NCBI RefSeq assembly: GCF_003054175.1
Contig: NZ_QBKN01000018.1
Span: 40,083 to 104,082 of the forward strand
DNA: 64,000 nt
Direction: 5' to 3'
Source of the DNA: Allosediminivita pacifica
Lineage (GTDB): Bacteria; Pseudomonadota; Alphaproteobacteria; Rhodobacterales; Rhodobacteraceae
Shown: positions 1-8,186 of the stretch, piece by piece
How positions within the stretch are numbered: position 1 is the stretch's first letter
Layout of the letters: each line of letters starts with the position of its first letter
Notes under the pieces: generated by a model
What the model was told of the DNA's origin: nothing
Seen by the model: only the letters and a program-made list of their open reading frames with translations
The model's database searches: none
Position numbers and translations under genes: made by a program

Positions 1-384
1 GCCTTCCCCCTGCCGGTCGAGGTCATTCCCTTCGGCTGGAAGGCCACGCAGACCCTGATCGACGAGGCGCTGACCGCCATGGACGTCATGGGCAAGACCA
101 TCGAGCTGCGCCCCGGCGCCGACGGACCCTACCGCACCGACGAGGGCAACCTGATCCTCGACCTGAAGCTCACCCGCATCGGCAACCCCCGCCAGCTCGC
201 CATGGTGCTGAACCAGGTGCCCGGCGTGGTGGAGAACGGGCTGTTCGTGGACATCTGCGACCAGGTCGTCATCGGCCACGCCGACGGCCGCGTCACCCTG
301 CGCGACGTGACCGCCGATACCGTGTCTGAAGAGCAGTACGACGTGGGCGGTGACGGGAATGCCTTCGGGGATCTGGGGGAGTAG
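1..384 (+). CDS. rpiA: Ribose-5-phosphate isomerase A, C-terminal part (cut by window edge)
   Basis: This enzyme interconverts ribose 5-phosphate and ribulose 5-phosphate in the non-oxidative pentose phosphate pathway. The open frame runs in from base 1 and ends at the TAG at 382-384, giving about 127 C-terminal residues. Recognisable RpiA features are the PVEVIPFGW stretch at the very start, the GNLILDL segment, the PGVVENGLF segment near the substrate pocket, and an acidic C-terminal tail. The start and the N-terminal catalytic part lie outside the window. A long inverted repeat follows about 20 bp after the stop and could act as its 3' end structure. Confidence 0.9.
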   Translation, partial: AFPLPVEVIPFGWKATQTLIDEALTAMDVMGKTIELRPGADGPYRTDEGNLILDLKLTRIGNPRQLAMVLNQVPGVVENGLFVDICDQVVIGHADGRVTLRDVTADTVSEEQYDVGGDGNAFGDLGE

Positions 385-705
385 GCTGTCCCAGTCTCTG
401 TGCTTAGCCGCGCATCGCCGACGCGCGCGGTGGCGATCCTGCCCGTCGATCCTAGCGCTTTATGCCGGCCACTCCGAAAGACCTCTACACGTCGCGCCTT
501 TCCTCACCAAATCGCCGCCGCATGGGAGCGCGTCGGCGATGCGCGGCGGGCCTGCGGCCCTTGATTCCGCGCAATATGCCGAGCATGCCACACTGCTATG
601 CAAGAGCTTGGTGATATTCCGACAGCATCACAGTCCCGTTTCTGCAGGCCTTCGATGGGAAGGAAGATCTCCGAAACGCAGATGCATTGGATGTATCAGG
701 GCCTC
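385..705. other. Intergenic region after rpiA, with a folded repeat but no gene
   Basis: No credible coding region is seen in these 321 bases. Short frames here have no homology I recognise and no ribosome site. The only structure is the long inverted repeat at 407-547, listed separately. The part from 548 to 705 carries nothing I can interpret. Confidence 0.6.
407..547. repeat. 141-bp element with 20-bp perfect terminal inverted repeats
   Basis: Bases 407-426 and 528-547 are exact reverse complements over 20 bp (core GCGCATCGCCGACGCGC). Just inside, 427-437 and 510-520 pair again at 10 of 11 positions, with about seven unpaired bases on the right side. The whole unit can therefore fold into one long interrupted hairpin around a loop of about 70 nt. 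It could be a small non-autonomous mobile repeat, a structured RNA, or the 3' end structure of rpiA. Only one copy lies in this window, so dispersal is unproven. Confidence 0.6.
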
Positions 706-1257
706 CTAGCATCCGTCGTAATTCTTGTTTCCGCTTGCCGTGAGCGTGTAAGTTCCACCTCTTGGGCCAGTGTAGCACGTTGATCGAGCTCTCCGCGATA
801 TACTTCGCGACGCCTGAAGAGACTTAGCCTTTCGCACTGCTTCTCGAAGGTAGGTCCCCCACTCGCAAGCAAGCCCGTCACCATCGCGGTCCAGGCCGTT
901 CGGGTCTCTTTGAGGCCCTCCGTGACGCAGGAAGTACTTTTGTGCACTTCCAGAGGATGGAAAATCGTCACAGTTGACGTCGGAATTCGATGTCTCTTCC
1001 CGTGAATATATCTTCTTTCCGTACGCTGCCGCGGTGTTTTCGCCTAGAAAGGTATATCCACCAGTTCCGGATGTTGTCTCTCCTCTTGAGCCGAGTTCCG
1101 CCTCGATGAGGGCGACTTCCATTGGCGAGTCGGCGAGCACTCTTTCAGTCCAAAGGCGGCTGCTGGACATGGTTTCGTATCTGGGAGCAAGCAGGTTGGG
1201 GCTTGTGCACGATGCAATCGCCAAAGCCACCAATATTACTGTAAGGTTGCGTTTCAT
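706..1257 (-). CDS. Lipoprotein with Excalibur calcium-binding domain
   Basis: This 183-residue protein starts with a lipoprotein signal peptide (charged MKRN, hydrophobic core, lipobox IASC with Cys17), so it should be lipid-anchored outside the inner membrane. Residues about 94-134 form an Excalibur domain: a conserved Cys (NCDDF), then an EF-hand-like DRDGDGLACE loop. The last 25 residues (CYTGPRGGTYTLT...NYDGC) resemble the short Cys-bounded basic motif found after nuclease and Excalibur domains in other bacteria. No partner gene is adjacent; it is transcribed against the flanking genes. Function is unknown; calcium binding is inferred from the domain only. Confidence 0.75.
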   Translation of the reverse strand: MKRNLTVILVALAIASCTSPNLLAPRYETMSSSRLWTERVLADSPMEVALIEAELGSRGETTSGTGGYTFLGENTAAAYGKKIYSREETSNSDVNCDDFPSSGSAQKYFLRHGGPQRDPNGLDRDGDGLACEWGTYLREAVRKAKSLQASRSISRRARSTCYTGPRGGTYTLTASGNKNYDGC

Positions 1258-1576
1258 GGCGTTCCCAATTCAAAATTCTATGTAACGGTATTAACCGAAT
1301 ATTAACGGTTGTTTAGTGAGGGCGGTCAAGGAATTCCCTTCGACGAATTCCGACGTATGCACTCTGTGAGTCGCGTGTGAGCACTCCCCAAATCCCTAAG
1401 TCCCGGTTAATGCACCCATCTAACCCATTGAAATTATTGATCTACAAAAATGTCCCGGCCCGGGACATTCCTCTGTCCCGCACCAAGGGCCGCGCCGGTC
1501 CGTCCGGCTCGGGCGTTGAAGCCCGGTGCCCGGCGTGGGACACATCCGCTATCCGAAACAACGTGAGGACCGGCGC
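1258..1576. other. Intergenic region with a dispersed palindromic repeat
   Basis: This region separates the divergent lipoprotein and methyltransferase genes. The lipoprotein side is AT-rich, unlike most of the window, and probably holds its promoter; a small hairpin (AACCG at 1293-1297, CGGTT at 1306-1310) lies in it. Type-A repeat copy 1 occupies 1388-1469. A frame opening upstream of the methyltransferase is not credible as coding. Confidence 0.55.
1388..1469 (-). repeat. Type-A dispersed repeat, copy 1
   Basis: This is about 82 bp, related to copies at 15062-15142 and 37872-37953. One end carries the palindrome TGTCCCGGcCCGGGACA at 1451-1467. The body shares CTAAGTCCCGGTTAA and TAACCCATTGA with copy 2 in reverse orientation. 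The far end, which reads GAATGTCCC in the other copies, is degenerate here. Confidence 0.7.
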
Positions 1577-2227
1577 ATGACCAAGACCCCGCAGGACGGC
1601 AAATCCTTCGATCTCAGGGGCGGGACCACCGATCCCGAGGCGGTCTCGGGCTACTACGATGCCTGGGCGGCCACCTATGACGCGGACACGATGAAGGCCT
1701 GGAACTACCGGGCGCCTTCGGATGCCGCCGACCGGCTGGCGCCGCATCTTTCCCAAGGCGATGCGGTGCTCGACATCGGCTGCGGGACGGGGCTTTTCGG
1801 CGTGGCACTGGCCGAGCGGGTAGGCGTGGCGCTGACCGGTCTGGATATCTCGGCCGAGAGCCTGAAGCTGGCGGGCAAGCGGGATCTCTACGACCGGCTG
1901 GTGGAGCACGATCTCCAGAAGCTGCCGCTGCCGGTGGAGGACAACTCCATGGCCGCCGCCGCCTCGGTCGGCGTGCTGACCTATATCGAGGATGCCGGCG
2001 CCCTGCTGCGCGACGCCTGCCGCTGCGTGGCCTCCGGCGGGCTCATCACCTTCACCCAGCGCACCGACCGCTGGGAGGCGCTGGATTTCCGCGCGACGGT
2101 CGAGGGCATCGCGAGTGAGGGGCTCTGGGAGGTGGTCGAGATCAGCGACCCGCAGGACTACCTGCCGGGGCACGAGGATTTCGGCGACCGGATCCGGATC
2201 ATCCACACCGTCTGCCGGGTGCGCTGA
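1577..2227 (+). CDS. Class I SAM-dependent methyltransferase
   Basis: This 216-residue protein has a Rossmann-type methyltransferase fold. The SAM-binding motif I is VLDIGCGTGLFG (about residues 60-71), followed by motif II GLDIS and an acidic segment before a motif-IV-like VGVLTYIED. The substrate is unknown; the fold resembles ubiquinone or Williams-Beuren-type small-molecule methyltransferases. I chose the ATG at 1577 because a GAGG ribosome site lies about 10 bases upstream, and the extra upstream codons are not family-like. It is followed by a 115-bp gap before glutathione reductase, so co-transcription is possible but unproven. Confidence 0.75.
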   Translation: MTKTPQDGKSFDLRGGTTDPEAVSGYYDAWAATYDADTMKAWNYRAPSDAADRLAPHLSQGDAVLDIGCGTGLFGVALAERVGVALTGLDISAESLKLAGKRDLYDRLVEHDLQKLPLPVEDNSMAAAASVGVLTYIEDAGALLRDACRCVASGGLITFTQRTDRWEALDFRATVEGIASEGLWEVVEISDPQDYLPGHEDFGDRIRIIHTVCRVR

Positions 2228-2342
2228 GCCGCGGCGCCCGCCTCGCGCGCACCCACCGGGACGTGACCGCGCGCGGGCGGGTCGCACTGGCCAAGGCGCC
2301 GCCCATGTGAAATACCTCTCGCAATCACTACGAGGGCGAGAC

Positions 2343-3815
2343 ATGAGCGATTTCGACTACGACCTTTTCGTGATCGGCGGCGGTTCCGGCGGTGTGCGTG
2401 CGGCGCGCATGGCGGCGGCCGAGGGAGACGTGAAGGTCGCACTGGCCGAGGAAGACCGCTACGGCGGCACCTGCGTGATCCGGGGCTGCGTGCCCAAGAA
2501 GCTCATGGTCTTCGCCTCGGAGTACAGCGGCATGCCCGAGGAGGCGCGCGCCTACGGCTGGGAGATCGCCGACGGCACCTTCGACTGGGCGACCTTCCAC
2601 GGAAATCTCGAGAAGGAACTGGACCGGCTGGAGGGCGTCTACAAGAAGCTGCTCGACGGATCGGGCGTGGAGCGTTTCGAGGCACGGGCCAAGCTGCGCG
2701 ATCCCCACACCGTGGAGCTTTCGACGGGCGAGGTGAAGACCGCCAAGCACATCCTGATCGCCTCGGGCGGTCGTCCGCAGCGCCCCGACGTGCCCAACGC
2801 GCATCTCGGCATGGTCTCGGACGACATCTTCCACCTGGAGAAGCTGCCCCGCTCGGTGCTGATCATCGGCGGCGGCTACATCGCCTGCGAGTTCGCCTGC
2901 ATCCTGCACGGGCTTGGCGTGAAGGTCACGCAGTTCTACCGCGGCGCCCAGATCCTGCGCGGCTTCGACGAGGAGGCCCGCGGGCTGATCTCGGAGGCGA
3001 TGCAGGAGCGGGGCATCGACCTGCACGTGGGCACCAACATCGTCGAGATGCGCTGCGCCGAGAAAGCGGACTTCGAGGGCGATGGCGACGGGCGGCTGGG
3101 CGTCTCGGTCCAGGAGGTTGGCGACATCCCGGGCGACAGCTCGATGACGGGCGAGACCGAGGACGAGGCCGAGGGGCCGCTCTGGGTGAAGGCGACGAAC
3201 GGGCAGGAGGGTATCTTCGACGCGGTTCTCTTCGCGACGGGCCGCACGCCCAACACCGAGGACATGGGCCTTGAGGAGTGCGGCGTCGCGCTGGGCAACG
3301 GCGGCGAGGTCGTCGTGGACGAGTACTCGCAGACCGGCGTGCCCTCGATCTACGCGATCGGCGACGTGACCGACCGGGTGAACCTGACGCCGGTCGCGAT
3401 CCGCGAGGGCATGGCCTTCGTCGAGACCGTCTTCAAGGGCAACCCGACGCCGGTGGATCACGAGCTGATCCCCAGCGCGGTGTTCACCCAGCCCGAGTTC
3501 GGCACGGTCGGACTGACCGAGGAACAGGCGGCCGCGCAGGAGGCGACCGAGGTCTACTGCACGTCGTTCCGGGCGATGCAGTCGGCCTTTGCCGGCAAGA
3601 ACGATCGCGTGCTGATGAAGCTGCTCGTCTCGAAGGAGACCCGTAAGGTGCTCGGCTGCCACATCGTGGCCCCTGGCGCGGGCGAGATGATCCAGTTGGC
3701 CGGTATCGCGGTAAAGATGGGTGCGACCAAGGAAGATTTCGACCGGACCTGCGCGGTGCATCCGACCATGTCCGAGGAAATCGTGACCATGCGCCAGCCG
3801 GTGCGTACAGCTTGA
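2343..3815 (+). CDS. gor: Glutathione-disulfide reductase
   Basis: This cytoplasmic flavoenzyme reduces oxidised glutathione with NADPH. It has 490 residues. The FAD site GGGSGGVRAA is at the N-terminus, the redox disulfide is Cys44 and Cys49 in GGTCVIRGCVPKK, and GGGYIACEFA forms the NADPH-binding fold. The FAD-binding AIGDVTD follows, and the C-terminal catalytic HPTMSEE contains His473 and Glu478. At 490 residues it is longer than the usual 450 or so; an acidic insert (about residues 238-275) sits in the NADPH domain. The start at 2343 is preceded by GAGGGCGAG and gives the canonical N-terminus. Confidence 0.92.
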   Translation: MSDFDYDLFVIGGGSGGVRAARMAAAEGDVKVALAEEDRYGGTCVIRGCVPKKLMVFASEYSGMPEEARAYGWEIADGTFDWATFHGNLEKELDRLEGVYKKLLDGSGVERFEARAKLRDPHTVELSTGEVKTAKHILIASGGRPQRPDVPNAHLGMVSDDIFHLEKLPRSVLIIGGGYIACEFACILHGLGVKVTQFYRGAQILRGFDEEARGLISEAMQERGIDLHVGTNIVEMRCAEKADFEGDGDGRLGVSVQEVGDIPGDSSMTGETEDEAEGPLWVKATNGQEGIFDAVLFATGRTPNTEDMGLEECGVALGNGGEVVVDEYSQTGVPSIYAIGDVTDRVNLTPVAIREGMAFVETVFKGNPTPVDHELIPSAVFTQPEFGTVGLTEEQAAAQEATEVYCTSFRAMQSAFAGKNDRVLMKLLVSKETRKVLGCHIVAPGAGEMIQLAGIAVKMGATKEDFDRTCAVHPTMSEEIVTMRQPVRTA

Positions 3816-3880
3816 ATTACAGAGTGGGGCCCACAGGTATCGGGAACGCGTCTGACAGGATGATGGAAGGAACAGTCTTA

Positions 3881-5065
3881 ATGGCAGGACAGAACGGCGG
3901 CCCCTGGGGGGGCGGCGGTAGCTCGGGCCAGGGCGGCCGCGGCAGCGGCGGCGACAATGGCGGCGGGCGTGGTCCGTACGGAGGAGGCGGCGGCGGTGGT
4001 CGCCGGCCGGAGGACAGCCAGATCCCCGAGATCGACGAACTGATGAAGAAGGGCCAAGAACGGCTGCGCGTGCTCATGGGCGGGCGCGGCAACGGGGGCA
4101 CCGGTGGTGGTTCCGGTTCCGGCGGGCCCGGGTTCAATCGCGGCACGATCATCATCGGTCTGCTGGTGGTGCTGGGGCTTTGGCTCTGGTCGAGCCTCTA
4201 CACCGTGCGGCCGGAAGAGCAGTCGGTGGAGCTTTTCCTCGGTAGCTATTCCTCGACCGGTCAGCCGGGCCTGAATTTCGCGCCCTGGCCGGTGGTGACA
4301 TACGATGTCGTCAACGTGACCTCGGAGCGGACCGAGAACATCGGTGGAAGCCGGGCGGAATCGGACGGCCTGATGCTGACCACGGATGCGAATGTCGTGG
4401 ACATCGAGTTCCAGGTGGTCTGGAACATCAAGGATCCGGCGCAGCTTCTGTTCAACATCCGCGATCCGCAGCTGACGGTTCAGGCGGTGTCGGAATCCGT
4501 GATGCGTGAGATCATCGCGGCCTCGAACCTGGCGCCGATCCTCAACCGTGACCGGGGGCTCATTGCCCAGACCGCGGTCGAGCAGATCCAGGCGACGCTG
4601 GACGAGTACAACTCGGGCATCGCGATCGTGCGTGTGAACCTCGACCAGGCGGACCCGCCGCGCGAGGTGATCGACGCCTTCCGCGAAGTGCAGGCGGCCG
4701 AGCAGGAACGTGACCGGCTCGAACGTCAGGCCGACGCCTATGCCAACCGTGTGGTGGCCGAGGCGCGCGGTCAGGCTGCCGAGACGCTGGAAGAGGCCGA
4801 AGGCTATCGTGCTCGCGTGGTCAACGAGGCCATTGGTGAAGCAAGCCGTTTCGAAAGCGTTCTGGAGGAGTATTCCCGCGCGCGCGACGTGACCCGCCGC
4901 CGTCTCTACCTCGAGACGATGGAGCGTGTCCTTGGCGGCGTGGACAAGATGATCCTCGATCCCTCGCTGACCGAAGGCGGAGGACAGGGGGGTGTCGTGC
5001 CTTACCTGCCCCTGAACGAGCTGCGCAACAGTGGCTCCAACTCCAACACCAACGGGGGTAACTAA
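3881..5065 (+). CDS. hflK: FtsH protease modulator HflK
   Basis: This 394-residue inner-membrane SPFH/prohibitin protein forms, with HflC, the cage that regulates the AAA protease FtsH. The first 80 residues are rich in Gly, Arg and Ser, typical of HflK. One transmembrane helix follows at about residues 89-110 (GTIIIGLLVVLGLWLW). The SPFH domain and a charged coiled-coil (EQERDRLERQADAYANRVVA) come next. The ATG at 3881 is chosen because AAGGAA lies just upstream. hflC begins 3 bp after the stop, so the pair is one operon. Confidence 0.93.
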   Translation: MAGQNGGPWGGGGSSGQGGRGSGGDNGGGRGPYGGGGGGGRRPEDSQIPEIDELMKKGQERLRVLMGGRGNGGTGGGSGSGGPGFNRGTIIIGLLVVLGLWLWSSLYTVRPEEQSVELFLGSYSSTGQPGLNFAPWPVVTYDVVNVTSERTENIGGSRAESDGLMLTTDANVVDIEFQVVWNIKDPAQLLFNIRDPQLTVQAVSESVMREIIAASNLAPILNRDRGLIAQTAVEQIQATLDEYNSGIAIVRVNLDQADPPREVIDAFREVQAAEQERDRLERQADAYANRVVAEARGQAAETLEEAEGYRARVVNEAIGEASRFESVLEEYSRARDVTRRRLYLETMERVLGGVDKMILDPSLTEGGGQGGVVPYLPLNELRNSGSNSNTNGGN

Positions 5066-5068
5066 GCC

Positions 5069-6295
5069 ATGGGCAAGCTGACAGCCTTTATCGTGGCGGT
5101 GGTCGTCGTCGTGGTCATCGCCCTCTCGTCGATGTTCGTGGTGGATGAGCGTGAAAAGGCGCTCGTGCTTCAGTTCGGTCAGATCCGGGCGGTGAAGGAA
5201 GAGCCGGGGCTCGCCTTCAAGGTGCCGCTGATCCAGGAAGTCGTGCGCTACGACGACCGGATCCTGTCGCTGGATACCGAGACCATCGAGGTCACGCCTT
5301 CGGATGACCGGCGCCTCGTCGTGGACGCCTTCGCGCGCTACCGGATCGAGGACGTGGTCCAGTTCCGTCAGGCCGTTGGCGTCGGCGGCATCCGCAGCGC
5401 CGAGGACCGTCTTCAGGGCATCCTCAACGCGCAGATCCGCGAGGTTCTGGGTGCCGACCAGGTGACATCCGACCGGATCCTCTCGGAGGACCGCCGCGAC
5501 CTGACAGTGCGTATTCGTGAGAATGCGCGGGACGAGGCGCAGGCGCTTGGCATCGACGTGGTGGACGTGCGTCTGAAGCAGACGAACCTTCCGTCGCAGA
5601 ACCTCGAGGCCACCTTTGCCCGGATGCGGGCCGAGCGTGAACGCGAGGCCGCAGACGAGATCGCTCGCGGTAACGAGGCGGCGCAACGTGTGCGTGCGCT
5701 TGCCGACCGGACCGTGGTCGAGACCCTGTCCGAGGCGGACCGGGAAGCCAACGTGATCCGCGGTGAGGCGGATGCGCAGCGGAACCGGATCTACGCCGAG
5801 GCCTATGGTCAGGACCCGGAGTTCTTCGCCTTCTACCGATCACTGCAGGCCTACGAGACGGCGATCCAGGGTGGGACCTCCTCGATGGTCATGACCCCGG
5901 ACACCGAGTTCTTCGAGTATTTCTCGAACGCGCAGCCGGACGAGACCAAGGCACTTGCCGAGGTGCCGGCGCAGCCGTCTTCGGGGCGCACGCCGGAAGA
6001 GACGGCGCGCGAGTTCGAGGAAGAGACCGGCACAAGCACCGGCGGTGCCGCAGAAGAGCTGCAGAACCTGAGCGAGACCGCGCTTCCCTCGGAAGACGAG
6101 GAAGAGGATGACCAGGGCTCCGGCGCTTCGGGTGACTCCGGCGCGACGGACAGTCAGTCCGAGGGGGGCGATGACACCTCGGGTGACGGTTCCGGCAGCG
6201 CCGACCAGAGCGCCGATGGCGGTTCGAGTGAAACCGGGTCCTCCGACGACGGATCGTCGGATCAGGAGGACGAGACCGGGTCCGGTTCGGAGTGA
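5069..6295 (+). CDS. hflC: FtsH protease modulator HflC with long acidic tail
   Basis: This is the partner of HflK. It has an N-terminal membrane anchor (residues about 4-22, valine-rich), then VVDEREKALVLQFGQI typical of HflC, then the SPFH domain and coiled-coil. The ordinary protein ends near VMTPDTEFFEYF, about residue 288. Here about 120 more residues follow, almost entirely Glu, Asp, Ser, Gly and Thr, a low-complexity acidic tail. The frame is open throughout and the last bases overlap the next start codon, so the tail is genuinely encoded. Its role is unknown. Confidence 0.92.
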   Translation: MGKLTAFIVAVVVVVVIALSSMFVVDEREKALVLQFGQIRAVKEEPGLAFKVPLIQEVVRYDDRILSLDTETIEVTPSDDRRLVVDAFARYRIEDVVQFRQAVGVGGIRSAEDRLQGILNAQIREVLGADQVTSDRILSEDRRDLTVRIRENARDEAQALGIDVVDVRLKQTNLPSQNLEATFARMRAEREREAADEIARGNEAAQRVRALADRTVVETLSEADREANVIRGEADAQRNRIYAEAYGQDPEFFAFYRSLQAYETAIQGGTSSMVMTPDTEFFEYFSNAQPDETKALAEVPAQPSSGRTPEETAREFEEETGTSTGGAAEELQNLSETALPSEDEEEDDQGSGASGDSGATDSQSEGGDDTSGDGSGSADQSADGGSSETGSSDDGSSDQEDETGSGSE

Positions 6296-6480
6296 CCGGA
6301 TCGGATCTGCTGACGGGGCTTGCCTTCGTCCTGATCGTGGAGGGGCTGGTGTACGCACTGGCCCCTTCGCTTGTGGAACGTCTGCTCGAGGCGCTACGCG
6401 CTATGCCGCCGGAGATGCGGCAAGTGCTCGGGCTGCTGACGTTGACCACCGGCATTCTGCTGCTTTGGGTCGCGCGATAG
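6292..6480 (+). CDS. Small membrane protein, DUF2065 (YjeT-like)
   Basis: This 62-residue protein has two predicted membrane helices (LLTGLAFVLIVEGLVYAL and LLTLTTGILLLWVA) joined by a short loop with the family's PPEMRQVLGL segment. Its start codon overlaps the hflC stop as ATGA at 6292-6295, so it is translationally coupled. DUF2065 genes are commonly found directly after hflC, which supports the call. The biochemical role is unknown, presumably linked to the HflKC-FtsH complex. Confidence 0.85.
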   Translation: MTGSDLLTGLAFVLIVEGLVYALAPSLVERLLEALRAMPPEMRQVLGLLTLTTGILLLWVAR

Positions 6481-6635
6481 GGGCGCTTTGGTCACGTGAG
6501 GGCGATTTCCAGTCACATGCGCTTGAGGCGGTGAAACCAGACCTTTGGTGTTGCCGCGCTGCACCTATCTCTGCGACACTACAGTGAGGCAGGCGGCCCT
6601 CTGCGTGGCCGGCTGGCAGAGACAAGGAGTGACCT

Positions 6636-8126
6636 GTGACATCTCAAGCATTGGCAATCCCACAAAAATCGGCGCATCCGCTGAGGCTTTTCTGGATTGC
6701 ATCCCTCTCGATGATGCTGATCGTCGCGCAGTCGGTGATGGCATCGGCCCGCGGCGCGCCGGAAACCTTCGCGGATCTGGCCGACCAGGTGAGCCCTTCC
6801 GTGGTGAACATCACCACCTCGACTACCGTGGCCGGGCGCGCGGGGCCGCAGGGTATCGTTCCCGAAGGTTCGCCTTTCGAGGATTTCTTTCGTGAATTCC
6901 AGGACCGCCAGGGTCCCAGCCAGCCCCGCCGCTCGTCGGCTCTGGGCTCGGGTTTCGTCATTTCCGAAGACGGCTACATCGTCACGAACAACCACGTGAT
7001 CGAATCCGCCGACGAGATCACCATCGAGTTCTTCTCGGGTGAGGAACTTCCCGCCGAAGTCGTCGGCACCGATCCCAACACCGACATCGCGCTGCTCAAG
7101 GTCGACTCCGACGAGCCGCTGCCCTTCGTTCCTTTCGGTGACAGCGATACCGCGCGCGTCGGCGACTGGGTCATGGCCATGGGCAACCCGCTCGGCCAGG
7201 GGTTCTCGGTAAGCGCGGGCATCGTTTCGGCTCGCAACCGCGAGCTTTCGGGCACGTATGACGACTACATCCAGACCGACGCGGCCATCAACCGCGGCAA
7301 CTCTGGCGGACCGCTTTTCAACATGGCCGGCGAAGTCATCGGCGTGAACACGGCGATCCTGTCGCCAAATGGCGGCTCGATCGGCATCGGTTTCTCGATG
7401 GCTTCGAACGTCGTGACGCGGGTCGTCGACCAGCTGCAGGAATACGGCGAGACGCGCCGCGGCTGGCTTGGTGTGCGGATCCAGGACGTGACCGACGACG
7501 TGGCCGAGGCGCTTGACCTTGCAAGCTCGGAAGGCGCGCTGGTCTCCGACGTCCCCGAGGGCCCCGCGGCTGAGGCCGGGATGGAAGCCGGCGACGTGAT
7601 CGTCAGTTTCGACGGCAAGAAGGTCACCGACACCCGCCAGCTTGTCCGGATCGTGGGCAACACGACGGTCGGCAAGACGGTTCGCGTCGTTGTCAATCGT
7701 GATGGCGAGACGCAGACGCTGCGCGTGACGCTCGGCCGCCGCGAGGATACCGAGACCGCCGTTCCCGCTTCGCAGGAAGTCGTTCCGGATCAGCCGTCGA
7801 GCATGGACCTGATGGGCCTGACGCTCGCGCCGCTGGATGACGAGATGCGCGAGAACCTCGAGCTTGGCGGAGACGTCGAGGGGCTCGCCGTGATGGATGT
7901 CGATCCCACCTCCGAAGCCTACGAAAAGGGGCTGCGTGCGGGTGATGTGATCACCGAAGCGGGGCAGGACAACGTGGCCAGCCTCGGCGACTTTGAAACC
8001 CGCCTGCAGGATGCCCGCGACGCGGGTCGCAAGTCGATCCTGCTGCTGGTCCGCCGTGGCGGCGATCCCCGGTTCGTGGCTCTGAGCCTCGAACAGGAGC
8101 CGGAGGCGGCGCCTGCCGAAGAATAA
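6636..8126 (+). CDS. degP: Periplasmic serine endoprotease of the DegP/DegQ (Do) family
   Basis: This 496-residue protease and chaperone removes misfolded exported proteins. A signal peptide (about residues 1-40, ending near ASARG) precedes a trypsin-like domain with the triad His120 (TNNHV), Asp150 (NTDIALL) and Ser223 (RGNSGGPLF). Two PDZ domains follow (about residues 265-365 and 385-480). The start is a GTG at 6636 with an ideal AAGGAG six bases upstream. It lies 155 bp after the hflKC-DUF2065 operon, probably with its own promoter. A strong terminator follows at 8151-8181. It could equally be named mucD or degQ. Confidence 0.93.
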   Translation: MTSQALAIPQKSAHPLRLFWIASLSMMLIVAQSVMASARGAPETFADLADQVSPSVVNITTSTTVAGRAGPQGIVPEGSPFEDFFREFQDRQGPSQPRRSSALGSGFVISEDGYIVTNNHVIESADEITIEFFSGEELPAEVVGTDPNTDIALLKVDSDEPLPFVPFGDSDTARVGDWVMAMGNPLGQGFSVSAGIVSARNRELSGTYDDYIQTDAAINRGNSGGPLFNMAGEVIGVNTAILSPNGGSIGIGFSMASNVVTRVVDQLQEYGETRRGWLGVRIQDVTDDVAEALDLASSEGALVSDVPEGPAAEAGMEAGDVIVSFDGKKVTDTRQLVRIVGNTTVGKTVRVVVNRDGETQTLRVTLGRREDTETAVPASQEVVPDQPSSMDLMGLTLAPLDDEMRENLELGGDVEGLAVMDVDPTSEAYEKGLRAGDVITEAGQDNVASLGDFETRLQDARDAGRKSILLLVRRGGDPRFVALSLEQEPEAAPAEE

Positions 8127-8150
8127 CTGGACCTGAAGTTCGGTTCGCGA

Positions 8151-8181
8151 CGGGCGCCCTTCGGAGCGCCCGTTTCGTTTT
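8151..8181 (+). terminator. Rho-independent terminator after degP
   Basis: The stem CGGGCGC (8151-8157) pairs with GCGCCCG (8166-8172) and is followed by TTTCGTTTT. It sits between degP and the convergent lipoprotein gene. Confidence 0.75.
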
Positions 8182-8186
8182 GAGGC

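Noticed and set aside
1526..1576. Upstream extension of the first methyltransferase
   Set aside because: The ATG at 1577 has its own GAGG site and the 17 extra residues look like non-coding translation.
3878..5686. A 602-codon minus-strand frame opposite hflK and hflC
   Set aside because: Shadow frame of two well-identified genes; no ribosome site or recognisable domain.
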